Shown: in pieces, positions 33,270 to 43,781 of the stretch
Numbering within the stretch: position 1 is the stretch's first letter
Layout of the letters: the number at the start of each line of letters is the position of its first letter
The notes under the pieces: generated by a model
The model's database searches: none
What the model was told of the DNA's origin: nothing
What the model saw: only the letters and a program-made list of their open reading frames with translations
Made by a program: the position numbers and the translations under genes
Source of the DNA: Mytilinidion resinicola
Taxonomy: Eukaryota > Ascomycota > Dothideomycetes > Mytilinidiales > Mytilinidiaceae
Direction: 5' to 3'
Assembly: GCF_010093595.1 (NCBI RefSeq)
Contig: NW_022985441.1
Location: forward strand, 1,357,838-1,421,837
Length of the DNA stretch: 64,000 nucleotides

Positions 33270-34338
33270 TCATCTATAATTTGGTGGTTGGGGGCCTTCG
33301 ACATACGGCATATTAGAAGCCGGAGGGTAACCCATATTGGTCCCTTGATACGCAGGAGGTTCCCTGTTCATATCCCTCTCTTCTAGCAAATGGTGCGGGT
33401 TCTCCCTCCTTCTCGGGTCCAACAGCTCCCCGGGATGCGACACATTCAAAATAACCATAACACCCAGCATGAGGACACTGTCGAAGATATACAGGAATAT
33501 CTCATGACTGATAAGGAACCCTTTGTTCCCCTGCGCATACTCAATCACCCTGAAAATAGATCGGACGAAGATCAGAACACTGGTCGCGTACAGCACATGC
33601 ATGCAGCGTTCCCAGGGGATTCCGAGCGCCTGAATATGCGTCACCTTACGCGCGCGCATGTGGAAGACGCCGGCCACGATGACGAAGGTGCCGAAGAAGA
33701 TGACCTGCAGGACTAGACCGACGATGATGACCTTCTGGCCGAGGTCGATTTTGCTCTGGGCATTTTTCGCGTCGCCTTTGTTCGCTCCGGACATGATGCC
33801 CGCGCCGCCGCCTTGGAGCAGGAAGGATAGAACATCGCCGAGGACAAAGATTTTGGTGAGCCAGGTGGCCCGGATAGGGGAGAGCTTCTCGCCGTCGACG
33901 CGGCGGATGAGGCGGCCGAGAATCATGTAGATGGTGGCGGCGAAGAGGGAGGGGCCCAGCAGGATGAGGATGGTTTGGATGATGTAGGGGTTTAGGCTCT
34001 GGGTGTTGTGGGCGGAGACGGCACGGCCAGCGTAGCCGACGAATTCGACTGGAAGCACGTTCAGTTGCTGGGAGGGGCATTTGGGGAATAGGAGGGCTTG
34101 GCTTACAGGTACCTCCTACTATGAGGGCTATCATGAAGAGCGAACGATGCTTCCAGCATTGGAAGACATGCTAGATCATTGTCAGGTTGAAACTTTTAAG
34201 ATGTGTCAATGGCGTGGATGTTTTACTGACGATAAATGTAGTGATGGCGAAGAGGACAATGAATATAACAGCTGCTGGGAGACTAGGTTTGTAACGGTAC
34301 AGCTGAAAGTCGCCAACGTCTCCGTGCTTCCCCACCAT
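33270..34338 (-). CDS. RTA1-domain lipid-translocating exporter family membrane protein
   Basis: Three exons: 34231-34338, 34107-34170 and 33270-34048 (316 residues). The first donor was set at GTCAGT so that TFIHVFQCWKHRSLFMIALI joins in frame; the second intron splits a Phe codon. About seven membrane spans are visible, including AAVIFIVLFAITTFI, FMIALIVGG, YIIQTILILLGPSLFAATIYM, VIIVGLVLQVIFFGTFVIVA and FLYIFDSVLMLGVMVILNV. Family signatures are GRLIRRV and TKIFVLGDVLSFLLQGGGAG. The C-terminal tail is Pro/Tyr/Asn-rich and cytosolic. Yeast relatives (RTA1, RSB1, PUG1) are linked to sterol-analogue and sphingoid-base resistance; the substrate here is unknown. Divergent from a zinc-cluster regulator. 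Confidence 0.9.
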
Positions 34339-35108
34339 GTTTGCGATTTAGATAATTTTTGTTGTGGCAGAGAGGAAGATTAGATTTATTCGGTAGTAGC
34401 AGAGAGAGTTAAGAAGTGTAAACTGTCGTAGCAGAAAAAAGGGGGCAAGGTTCAATCTAGACGGATGCAAAAAGCTACGCATGGAACAGAAATAAATTGA
34501 CAATGGTTCGGTGATTCGGCGGTCGGAGAACTCTAGACAAGCAGACGCCGACGAGGGAAGAGGAGTATGTGCTGACTTTCAAGCCCGAGCCTTGCCATAT
34601 ATACACAGTCCGATAAGCGAGACCGGACGAAGACACACAACGCCCATGGAGACGACGCGAGGCCGACTGTTTCAAGGCAGCTTCTACGTACAGAAGCACG
34701 GGGCATTGGCCCAAGCGATGGCGCCAGGCGTTAAGCCTAGTCACGTGGTCGCAACGTCTGCCGGATGAAGTTTTGGTCGAAGGCGCAGTTTAAAGGGGCA
34801 GCGCTAGTCATGGTGTTGAGTACCCGTCCCCACAAATCCATCGTTCCGAACACGCTGTGATTGACTGCGTATACGAAAGCCAGCGATTGGCTGCTCAATT
34901 TCTGCCAACGACATCCTGACATCCCGTCCCTTGACCCGTAGCGAGGCACGAGGCTGAGCCCTACCACTTACGAATCAACATTCCGGCATCCACCATTGCC
35001 TCCTATGTTTCCTTTGCACGTCCACGCCCACAATCTAGCAACTCGAACTGATCCGTACTACCGTCTCTCCGGTTCTGCCCCATAGCACAGGACTAGGCCT
35101 TCTCTCTC
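34339..35108. other. shared divergent promoter of RTA1-family gene and zinc-cluster regulator
   Basis: 770 bp with no gene. TATACGA, the reverse complement of the yeast sterol regulatory element core TCGTATA, lies at 34870-34876. Both neighbours are transcribed away from this region. Confidence 0.6.
34870..34876 (-). promoter_or_regulatory. TCGTATA core, possible sterol-response element
   Basis: The minus strand reads TCGTATA, the core bound by Upc2/Ecm22 in yeast. It is 232 bp before the ATG of the zinc-cluster gene and about 530 bp before the RTA1-family ATG. Chance occurrence in 770 bp (both strands) is roughly one in ten by simple expectation, so support is modest. Confidence 0.35.
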
Positions 35109-36618
35109 ATGCCATCCCGCCGGCCGCACCACAAGACCAGGAGAGGGTGCACCTCGTGCAAAAAACGGCGTATCAAGGTAAGCCACCAATTCAATATCAG
35201 ATCCAATCTCCAATCCACCTCAGCCAATCTGAGCATCGTATCCTGTTGCCAAAAATAGCCCCTCGTGGTCCTATCCTCCAACAGGTACCACTGTGCGGCC
35301 TTGCGGGGAGAGCTAGCTGACGGCGACCCAGTGCGACGAGCACACCCCCGAGTGCCATAACTGCACCAAGAAGAACCTTACGTGTAGCCTATTGACCCTT
35401 GTTCCCTCCTCGCGGCTCTCAAGCAGTTCGTCCCCCACACCAGTACCTCCATCTGAGGCGGTAGCTCGACGTGTTTTCGTTTTCCATCAAACTCCTGAAA
35501 ACCCAACTCCGACGATCTCGGCACTGTCGTCTCTTACTGCTTCTTTCGAACGCTGCTTCAGCGACTCTCCGACATTCTTCCAATCGAAAGGAAAGGAGTT
35601 AATCCATCATTTCCTGACCAAGACCAGTACTACCTTGGCGACTCATAGCCCTACGCAGCGGGTATGGCAGGTGGCCATTCCTCAGATTGCTACGGCGCAC
35701 CCGTATCTGATCCATGGAATCATTGCCGCTACCTCTCTTCACCTCTCTGAGCTTCATGAGGAAGCCGAAGCAAAGGAGGCCTTCGCCAACATTGCTGTCC
35801 GCCAAATGGACCTTTCCCTATCGAATTACCGCAACCAGCTATCCAATATCACGGCTGAAAATTGCAATGCCTTGTTTGCCTTCTCTATCTTAACCATCAT
35901 TTATCAATTCCGGACGTTCCGCGATGAGTCCGCAGCACTCTTGTCATTAGCTACCCAACAAGATGTTGATATGCCATGGGTCACGGCTCAACTAAAAAAT
36001 GTGTCACTTGGACTCCTTATGAACATGCGCGGAGGAGCGAGGGCCATCCTAAATCCAAGTTGGAGTTGGATCTCAAAAGGACCGCTGGCAGACATAGCTG
36101 AGCGAAACTGGTGGCCAACAGACCGGTCCCTAAAGAGCCCGCGACACTTTGAAGAGGACCACCGACTACACCAGCTAGAAGAACTATGGATGATCCCGGG
36201 ACAACCATATGAGAACGAACATGATGTGTTAAAAACTGCTCTGCAAGATCTTCGCGATACATATGCTCTAGTCGCCCAACTCACAGATGACTCCACTGTG
36301 GGCGCTGTATCATGCACGTACAAGCTTGGCGCCGATGACACTGTGCTGGGTACATTGAAAGATAGGGGCGCAATATTCAAGTGGCCTGTTGGTTTGTCCC
36401 AAGAGTTCATGAAGTTGGGAGAGCAACAGCATCCCCACGCTTTCGTTATCATTGCCCACTGGGCAGTCTTACTTCACAGAATTAGCGATCTATGGTTCTT
36501 GGAAGGCGTGGCGTCGACTTTTGTAGCCACTGCAGCCTCGTTGCTGGGTAAAGACAATCGAAGCTGCATCGAGTGGCCAATACGCGAACTTGGGCTACAA
36601 TTACCTGATGGGCTTTGA
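35109..36618 (+). CDS. Zn2Cys6 transcription factor, Upc2-like
   Basis: Exons 35109-35177 and 35332-36618; 451 residues. The first exon encodes MPSRRPHHKTRRGCTSCKK and ends just before C24. The cluster is C14, C17, C24, C31, C34 and C41 with the spacing of the GAL4-type domain, and the sequence around it (RRGCTSCKKRRIKCDE...CHNC) is that of the Upc2/sterol-uptake subgroup. The remainder is a helical fungal-specific regulatory domain with HPYLIHGIIAATSLHLSEL and FAIITAHWAVLLHRI-like HAFVIIAHWAVLLHRISDLW. The intron of 154 nt inside the zinc cluster is longer than most here, but splicing is needed to complete the cluster. The assignment to a specific pathway is inference. Confidence 0.85.
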
Positions 36619-38035
36619 TGTTCTCGTGTTGGGAATAGATACGAAGACTGTATGGGTCTGCCGTCTAATTTCGTCATGATCTATAAGGCCAACATGGAGT
36701 CCTTAGTTGGTCTAGCGTTGAGATAATCTCTAAGCTACCTCTCTAAGCTACTGCGCCTGCTGATCCCGTCGACTCTCGGAGAGCGACAAGAGCAAGTCTT
36801 CTATCATCGCCGAGGTCCCAAGCGAACCTCGGGCATCTGTGAGCCATAAGACCGGGGAGAGGTATACTCCGATCTCCGTTGACTCGAAAAACCACAGCGG
36901 ATAAATGGACAGCAGCTCACCCTTCTCAAACAGGTTAGTTAGTTCCTTTACTATATCACACGGCCTTCCAATTGAGATTGTAACGGAGACTGACCGTCAT
37001 ATTCGCAGTGCTCCATATATTAGGACAACAGAATCGTTACTGAGCCCATGATGGACTACAGTAGGAGGACAATCAAGCGGTTTAATCTCGACTCCGGCAC
37101 CAACGATTATACGATTTAGGCCCGCTACGGCTATCTCACACTAAACCTGGGGGGCCTCTGTGAGTCTTGAAGGAGACAAGCGGCTGGGAGGCGGAGTCGT
37201 GAGCAAGGGGGTGGGAAAAATCTTATACTTGGGTTGATCGTTGTAACTCGCACACTCGTTTGAAGTCTAGCTCGAATACGTTTGTCACGTGGGGATGTGG
37301 AACCGTCAGCCAATGCGTAACAATCAGCTGAGACGGAAGAATGCCTGAGTGCCTTTGGCGCTTGTCAACTTGACCTCCCTTTTCTTTACGCCCATAGTAC
37401 TAAGGCCGCCGAGAAACTCCGGCGTGAAGGTGGTAGCCCGCTGCACATTCGGATAATCTGTACAGAGTCACATGCAAGTACGTCAATCATCTATAGACTG
37501 TAAATTGTGAGGGCCGTTGTGGTAGTGGTGGTACAGTGCCTTGCAGTAATCTGGTCGCACTCGCTCACTACGAGGTACCGTTGGAGGTGCTTCAGTGCAA
37601 TGATTGCTGCAATCATTTCAGCATCATTTTGGCTTTCTAAAATGATCTGTACTGCTAGGCGCTCAGGTCAGAACCAAGGTTGGAATGGAAGTTCAAGGCT
37701 TTGGACCCCACACAGCCACATGCACCGCCACACGCCACATTTTTGATTGACGTCTGAACGCCAGGTGCACCGCCCTTTCCCCATCACTACACCAGTCACC
37801 TTCCTGACTCACACAAAAGGCTAGGACGGAGGAGCGCCCTTCTTGAGCCTGACTCATAGCATTGTCGTGGTAGCCTGAATGGGGAGGCTGCTTAAATTCG
37901 TATCCTCCTCCTTGAATTCATCCCACTAACAGCCGCACTCACCCCCCCTCCCAGCTGCAGCTCCCCCCACATATATCTTCCTTCTTCACCATAGGAATCC
38001 CACTCTCAACACGATATCTCCACAACTCCTACGCC
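36619..38035. other. 1.4-kb intergenic region with two TGACTCA sites, no gene seen
   Basis: Between the regulator and TRL1. No ORF of note. The right end is the TRL1 promoter, with two exact TGACTCA heptamers and a C-rich leader (37930-37985). Confidence 0.6.
37805..37856 (+). promoter_or_regulatory. paired TGACTCA sites upstream of tRNA ligase
   Basis: TGACTCA at 37805-37811 and again at 37850-37856, 231 and 186 bp before the TRL1 ATG. TGACTCA is the consensus of Gcn4/CPC1 and AP-1-type bZIP factors. Two copies in about 50 bp is more than expected by chance, but binding is not shown. Confidence 0.4.
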
Positions 38036-40546
38036 ATGGCGCACCGCGAAACCGCGCCCTATCGGGCCCAGGACCCGCACGAGATCAAGCAACTCGTCCA
38101 CGCCCTCTCCTACCACACAAAGAAAGGCAAAGGCAATAGCGGCTTTTCTGTCAAGAAAAGCACCTTCACGCTTCCGACGGGCCGCACCGTAGACTCATGG
38201 AAGATGCAGGATTGGGACTACAAGAAGGAGAACCTTCCAACGTACGCTCGCGGCCTCTTCACCTACACAACGCTTGACGGCAAGGACGAGATCGCTGTGC
38301 GGGGATACGACAAGTTTTTCAATCACGGCGAAGTGCGGAAGACGGAGTGGCGCAATGTCGAGAAGAATACCCGGGGCCCGTACGAGCTGAGTGTCAAAGA
38401 GAACGGGTGCATTATATTCATTGCTGGGCTGGATGATGGGACCTTGATCGTCTGCAGCAAGCACTCGACCGGAGCGCGGAGCGATGTGGCAGTCAGCCAC
38501 AGTGTCGCCGGAGAGAGGTGGGTGGAGCGTCATCTGGCGACGGTAGGGAAGACGAAGCAAGACCTTGCGAAGCAGTTGAGGGCGATGAACGCGACAGCTG
38601 TGGCGGAGCTGTGCGATGATGCGTTCGAGGAACACGTACTGGCATATGAGCCGGATGCAGCGGGACTGTACATGCATGGTCTCAACCTCAACCAGCCGGA
38701 GTTCACAACGTACCCAGGACATCTGGTGGACAAGTTTGCCGACGAGTGGGGCATGAAGAAGGTCACGTATGTCATGGAAGACGATATCACGAAGGTCAAG
38801 AAGTTCCTAGATGATATTGCCGAGACGGGAGCTTACGAAGGCCGCGATACCGAAGGTTTCGTCATCCGGTGCCAGGCCCGAGAAGGCCAGGACGGTGTCT
38901 GGCAAGATTGGTTCTTCAAGTACAAGTTTGAGGAGCCTTACTTAATGTATAGGCAGTGGAGGGAGTGTACCAAGGCGATCATCGCTGGAAAGGCGCCGAG
39001 GTATAAGAAACACAAGGCCATCACGAAGGAATATTTGACGTATGCTCGGCGGCGATTCGCCCGTGAGCCAGGCCTCTCGAAGGCGTACAATATGAACCAC
39101 GGAATCATTGGGCTACGGAATGACTTTCTGAAAGGCCGAGGCCTGACTGGCGCGGAAATCATCCGGAGGGAGGGAGAGAACGGCGAATTCGAGTCGAAGG
39201 ATGTCACTCACAACGTCGTACTCGTACCAGTTGCTACCATTGGCTGCGGAAAGACAACTGTAGCTCTCGCTTTGGTCAAGCTGTTTGGATGGGGACATTT
39301 CCAGAACGACAACATCGAATCGAAACAGAGACGCCCTCAAAAATTCGCCGAAGCCATTGCTGCATTGATGACCCCGAATGCAGTGGTCATTGCCGACAGG
39401 AACAACCATCAGACGCGCGAACGGGAACAGATAATGACCGATGTCTCCAGAATTAACCCAGACGCACGCTACGTCGCACTCCAATACGTGCACGACCGAT
39501 ATAACTACGATAACATCCGTCAAGCAACCCGCGAACGAGTCTTGACTCGCGGCGATAACCACCAGACCATCCAAGCCGGATCCAAGGGTAAAGACGAGAT
39601 AGTTGAGATTATGGAAGGCTTTATGCATCGCTTCCAGCCCATCAACACCAGCGAAGCCCCGGACGACGGCTTTGACCTCGTCATTAACCTTGACCCTGTT
39701 GCTTCTTCCCGCGAAAACCTCGAAACAGTCGTGGAGAAACTTCACAACGAATACCCCAAGCTGTTCCAGGAAATGCCTAGTGCCGACGACCTCGACGCCG
39801 CCATTGAATGGGCCATGAACGATTACAAGCCGAGCGTAAAAGTGGACCTCAGCAAGGGTGGCAGCAAAGGCAACAAATGGTCGAAAGGAGAAATCCCTTC
39901 GAACAAGCCCCAATTCTCTAACTCGCACTCTACACCATCCGCCTCCTCTTCCGCCAATCAACCCAAGGCATCGAAACCCCCGAAACTAGAGTTCTTCGCC
40001 GTCCGCCTCCCCTCGGCTCGCATCAACGCCATCCTCGACGCCGCATTCAGGGACGAAGACCCGAACACCGCCCGCTTCTTCCGCCAGCTGCAGCAAACCC
40101 GCCGCGTGCAGCCCGAATTCCACGCCACGCTCATGCATCGCACCTCCGCGTCGCAGCAGCCCGAGGCATGGGATAAGCTGCTGAAACTGCACAGCACCGC
40201 CAGCGCGCTCAGCGAGAACGAGGGCGTCAAGGAGCCTGAGCTGGGCAAGTGCAACGTCCAGCTCGAGCGCGTCGTGTGGGACAACCGCGTGCTGTGCTTT
40301 GTAGTACGGTTGGATGGATCTGCACCACTGGAGGGTGGGCAGGTCGTGCAGTTCGAGACTACGAATCCGGTCGCGCATGTGACGGTTGGCACGGCGTCGA
40401 AGGATATCAAGCCGGTTGAGAGCAATGCGCTGCTGCAGCGGTGGTTGAAGGATGGCACGGGGGATGAGGTGGAGATTTGGGAGTTGCCGATCAAGGGGAC
40501 GGTGGTGCTGGAGGGGACTGTGAGGGGGGTGTTGTCGAGGTTCTAA
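38036..40546 (+). CDS. TRL1: fungal tRNA ligase
   Basis: A single exon of 836 residues, normal length for fungal Trl1. Three enzymatic parts are in the expected order. The N-terminal adenylyltransferase/ligase has nucleotidyl Lys K121 in motif KENG, and GRDTEGFVIRC and WFFKYKFEEPYLMYRQW. The polynucleotide kinase part has P-loop ATIGCGKTTVALAL near residue 405 and the QNDNI switch. The C-terminal 2',3'-cyclic phosphodiesterase has the paired HxT motifs HATL (near 700) and HVTV (near 785). A Lys/Ser-rich linker of about 50 residues separates kinase and phosphodiesterase. The enzyme heals and seals tRNA halves after intron removal and joins HAC1-type mRNA in the unfolded protein response (family knowledge). 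The start at 38036 is the first ATG and gives the canonical N-terminus. Confidence 0.96.
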   Translation: MAHRETAPYRAQDPHEIKQLVHALSYHTKKGKGNSGFSVKKSTFTLPTGRTVDSWKMQDWDYKKENLPTYARGLFTYTTLDGKDEIAVRGYDKFFNHGEVRKTEWRNVEKNTRGPYELSVKENGCIIFIAGLDDGTLIVCSKHSTGARSDVAVSHSVAGERWVERHLATVGKTKQDLAKQLRAMNATAVAELCDDAFEEHVLAYEPDAAGLYMHGLNLNQPEFTTYPGHLVDKFADEWGMKKVTYVMEDDITKVKKFLDDIAETGAYEGRDTEGFVIRCQAREGQDGVWQDWFFKYKFEEPYLMYRQWRECTKAIIAGKAPRYKKHKAITKEYLTYARRRFAREPGLSKAYNMNHGIIGLRNDFLKGRGLTGAEIIRREGENGEFESKDVTHNVVLVPVATIGCGKTTVALALVKLFGWGHFQNDNIESKQRRPQKFAEAIAALMTPNAVVIADRNNHQTREREQIMTDVSRINPDARYVALQYVHDRYNYDNIRQATRERVLTRGDNHQTIQAGSKGKDEIVEIMEGFMHRFQPINTSEAPDDGFDLVINLDPVASSRENLETVVEKLHNEYPKLFQEMPSADDLDAAIEWAMNDYKPSVKVDLSKGGSKGNKWSKGEIPSNKPQFSNSHSTPSASSSANQPKASKPPKLEFFAVRLPSARINAILDAAFRDEDPNTARFFRQLQQTRRVQPEFHATLMHRTSASQQPEAWDKLLKLHSTASALSENEGVKEPELGKCNVQLERVVWDNRVLCFVVRLDGSAPLEGGQVVQFETTNPVAHVTVGTASKDIKPVESNALLQRWLKDGTGDEVEIWELPIKGTVVLEGTVRGVLSRF

Positions 40547-41712
40547 GTGGGGAGGGCTTGGGGCTTATGATGGTTATGAAAAGTGAGGGTTTGTGGGAGC
40601 ATTGAGTGAGGGCGGTATGGATATACCGCTAATTTTTACGAGCATGCATATCTAGGCGTTTTAATGAGGGGCAGATGGGAATATCCTCAGTGGCATACTG
40701 TCGCCTCTGGTATCTAAAAGCGAGGTATCGGTATGATGAATAGAGATATTTGCCCAATCAACGAGTGCCATCTTCACTTTTGGTGTCTCATAGGTATCTG
40801 CTCTTATGGTTTCATCCCGCAATTTCCATGCTTCGTTGCGATGTATTGGCTTCCCTCCCCTCCCCCCCTTCCTCTTCCCTCGGACATCTTCCAATGTCCC
40901 TCGGCCGCTCCATCCCCTCAAGGCCTCAGCGAAGGTCCCGTGATCCAAACCTCTAGCACGTGTCCAATTACTCAACAGCCCCCCAGCCCCTCTCCCTCCG
41001 CTATAAAGCCTACCCAGCCCTCCTCTCTCCTTCCTTTCTCCATGGGAAAGAAGGGTCTGGAGTCGGGGATCAACATCTCAAGCAGTTCACTTCTATGGAG
41101 TGTGTCGGGCATTCAAACAGAGCTGTGTTAACGCTTGATGTGTTCGGGGCGTTGGGAGTGCAACAACCACATGCCTGAAAAACCAGTGGTTCAGAAAGAA
41201 GTGAAAGCTCGGTGTCATTTGGGCTGTGGCTGGGCTGGCAAAAGGAACACTTGCAAGCTCGAAATGGAGTGGGTGGAGGAGATCAACAAGACAGGGCTCT
41301 TATAGTAATGGTTTTGCGGGGAGGGGTGGGTATCAAACTGCTTCGAAAGAAGTATCGATGGTGTCGGGTGGGAAAAATACGGGTGGCCAGAGGGCCTTGG
41401 CACTGGAGTTTCAAACTAGGCGTGAGTTGGCGGAATGGTGGTGGAGCGAGGTGGGTGTTCGAGAATGGATGAAGAACAACTTAATGGGTGGATGGGTGGA
41501 GGAGTTGCGGATAAGTGATGATGGTAAGGAGTATTAATCTACGATGGTGCTTTATGGCGGAGTTATTTGAAGGTGGTGATGGGAATGCGGAAGAAGTGGG
41601 GAGCTGCAGTCTGGATAAGAGATGGTGTTGAGTATTATCAAAAGAAAGAAGAACAACTCCAACTCCAATAGAAAGACATTTCCTAACTCTTGCCGCACTT
41701 TACAGCAGCTAA
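40547..41712. other. gene-poor region with degenerate repeat motifs
   Basis: No convincing gene. It contains scattered copies of a motif like GGAGTCGGGGATCAA (about 41058) and looser relatives near 41265, 41330 and 41405, which recur as clearer tandem units at 42330-42960. A promoter-like stretch with CTATAAAGCC near 41002 precedes the first copy. Confidence 0.5.
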
Positions 41713-42007
41713 AGCAATATATAATTACTGGCGGAATCGCTAAAAGTTTATTAGATAGATTAAATTAAATAGTTATAAGTTTATATTATAGTAAATAATT
41801 AAGCTTATATATATAACTAATTAAAAGGAGAGTAATACAACTTTGTAAGGCTATATAGGATAAAAGCTAATGCCGTATACTTATATACACTAAAGCTGTA
41901 TAGATCTATACTTATTATAGGTATAGATATAGAGGTATATACTAAGCCTATAGATTATATAGATCTATATAAGGATCTATAGGTTGAAGCTTAGTTAAGA
42001 GTAATTC
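41713..42007. repeat. AT-rich, RIP-like insert flanked by CAGCAGYTAA direct repeats
   Basis: About 295 bp made almost wholly of A and T with abundant TA dinucleotides and tracts such as TATAGATCTATA, very unlike the flanks. It is bordered by CAGCAGCTAA (41703-41712) and CAGCAGTTAA (42008-42017), differing by one C/T. This looks like a small transposable-element remnant eroded by repeat-induced point mutation; no element family can be named. Confidence 0.6.
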
Positions 42008-42329
42008 CAGCAGTTAACATGGGCAAATAATAGACCTGGTGTTGCAACGCCCATGGTCTCCTTCCGGATCACACTTTTGCAAACAATCCCGCGACTCTCC
42101 TGCCTTTCCATCCTTTTTCCACAGAAGGGGTTATATATACCAACCCAAGCATCGGATCAGCCTCCTCTCCTCCGACCCATCCCATCTCCGCTCCCATCTC
42201 CCTTATCACGGGCTACTCAAATCCCGTGCCAGCCCCCAGCTCCCAGCCTACATGGCCACCAGCCCTCTGACTCAGCAGCCCCCTCTTTTCGCCTACTTAA
42301 TCCCGCCCGGCCCCCCTTCTTCGATTTTC

Positions 42330-42960
42330 CTTCTTCAAGGAGTCGGGCTGGAGTTCAAAACCCTGGCCAGAGTTGTGCGATGGTTCGGGAGTGGGCTGGG
42401 CATCACCACGGGACGACTACGACTTCGATGTGGTGGACAGCTTGTGGATCAAAAATCACCATCAAGATGATCTATGGCTTGGGGGTGGACTGTAAAAACC
42501 GGATGTCGTTTTTCACCATGGAGTGGAGTGGAGTGGAGTCTGACTTCCCTCAAGGAGTCGGAGGTGGAGATCAAAAAGAAGACGCAGAAGATTCGATAGA
42601 GCTGGTGGGGCATCAACAGGAGGAAATCTAACATACGATGTGGTAGAGAGTTTGCGGATCAAACACTGCGTGGCGAACTCGTGATGGCTTGGGGGTGGAC
42701 TGTTAAAAATGACTTGGAATGCTGGGTCATGAAGTGGAATGGACTCTGGCTTCCTTCAAGGAGTCGGGGCTGGAGATTGAAAAGCGAACATCTCCTAACT
42801 CATGGAGTTGCTGGGGCGTCAACCGAAGAAGACTACGACGCAATGTAGTGGAGACTTCGTGGATCAAAATCACAATCAAGATGATCTATGGATTGGGAGT
42901 GGCCTGGTCAAAATCATGAAGCCGGGTAAGCGATGGAGTTGCGGAGGCGGAGAGGGTCTC
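42330..42960. repeat. about three diverged tandem units of ~210 bp
   Basis: Units begin with AAGGAGTCGG..(C/G)TGGAG..T(C/T)(A/G)AAA at about 42338, 42551 and 42757, with a partial fourth near 42930. Shared inner phrases are ATCAAGATGATCTATGG (first and third units) and GGCTTGGGGGTGGACTGT (first and second). The units have no conserved reading frame, so they are probably non-coding. Confidence 0.65.
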
Positions 42961-43781
42961 AAAACCGGCCTAATGGAAGTTCTATGTGCTGTGGTTGTCG
43001 ACTGCAACGTTGGACTGACTGATGGCTGGCATTGGTGGAGGAGTGGAGGTGGCGTCAGCGAAGGAGGGCAGTGATGGTGAGCATTGCCTTGGTGCGTTAC
43101 TGACAATCTCCATGAACAAATGGACTTTAGATGAGATGCAGTGCTTACGAATAAAGACAGTGATGGTGATAGGATGGAAGGTATCCGACCTACCACCCTC
43201 CCATCATTCCCATCCCAAGTCCACAGGTACCAAGAACACTCCAGCAAGAACAACAGTTCACCGGGGCTCAGCAATAGATAGACATATAAATCCTATTAGC
43301 TAACACACTACATCCGCCTCCCTAAACACACCAACAACTAGATGCCTTTTCCCCGGCGCTATGCACATACATAAACAACAAAGAGAGGAGTGTTAAATAT
43401 ACGAAACCAACCGTATTACAATTTTGGTCCAACTATATGGTGGGTGGTATGGAGTATGATGTGGGTGGGTATAAACACTCAACGGAAACGAAAAAAAGTC
43501 CAATCTTCAATCTCGGGATGTTGGGGGTATTTCCGTCGCGACGCAAACCAGCGATCAAAACCAAGAAAAACAACGACGCGACGATCTTATCTTTCGATAT
43601 GTAAAGTAAGCAGAGAGAGAGAGGATGCTCAAACCAGCACGAGCTTTTAACAGTATAAGGGAAACTAAAACGCAAGGAAATGGGGATCTGGACATAGGAA
43701 AATAGGGTTATTTTGAGTTCTGTTGTTGCCTTGTTTAGGCACTTCCTCCATCATCATTCTTCTTCTTCATTCGGACTTCTC
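42961..43781. other. 3' flank of the large coiled-coil gene, no gene seen
   Basis: Downstream of the stop of the minus-strand 2417-residue gene. Only small unrelated ORFs; CT/GA-rich stretches near 43610 and 43750. Confidence 0.55.

Noticed and set aside
39113..39961. 282-codon minus-strand frame
   Set aside because: Antisense to the tRNA ligase kinase region, whose sense frame is certain.
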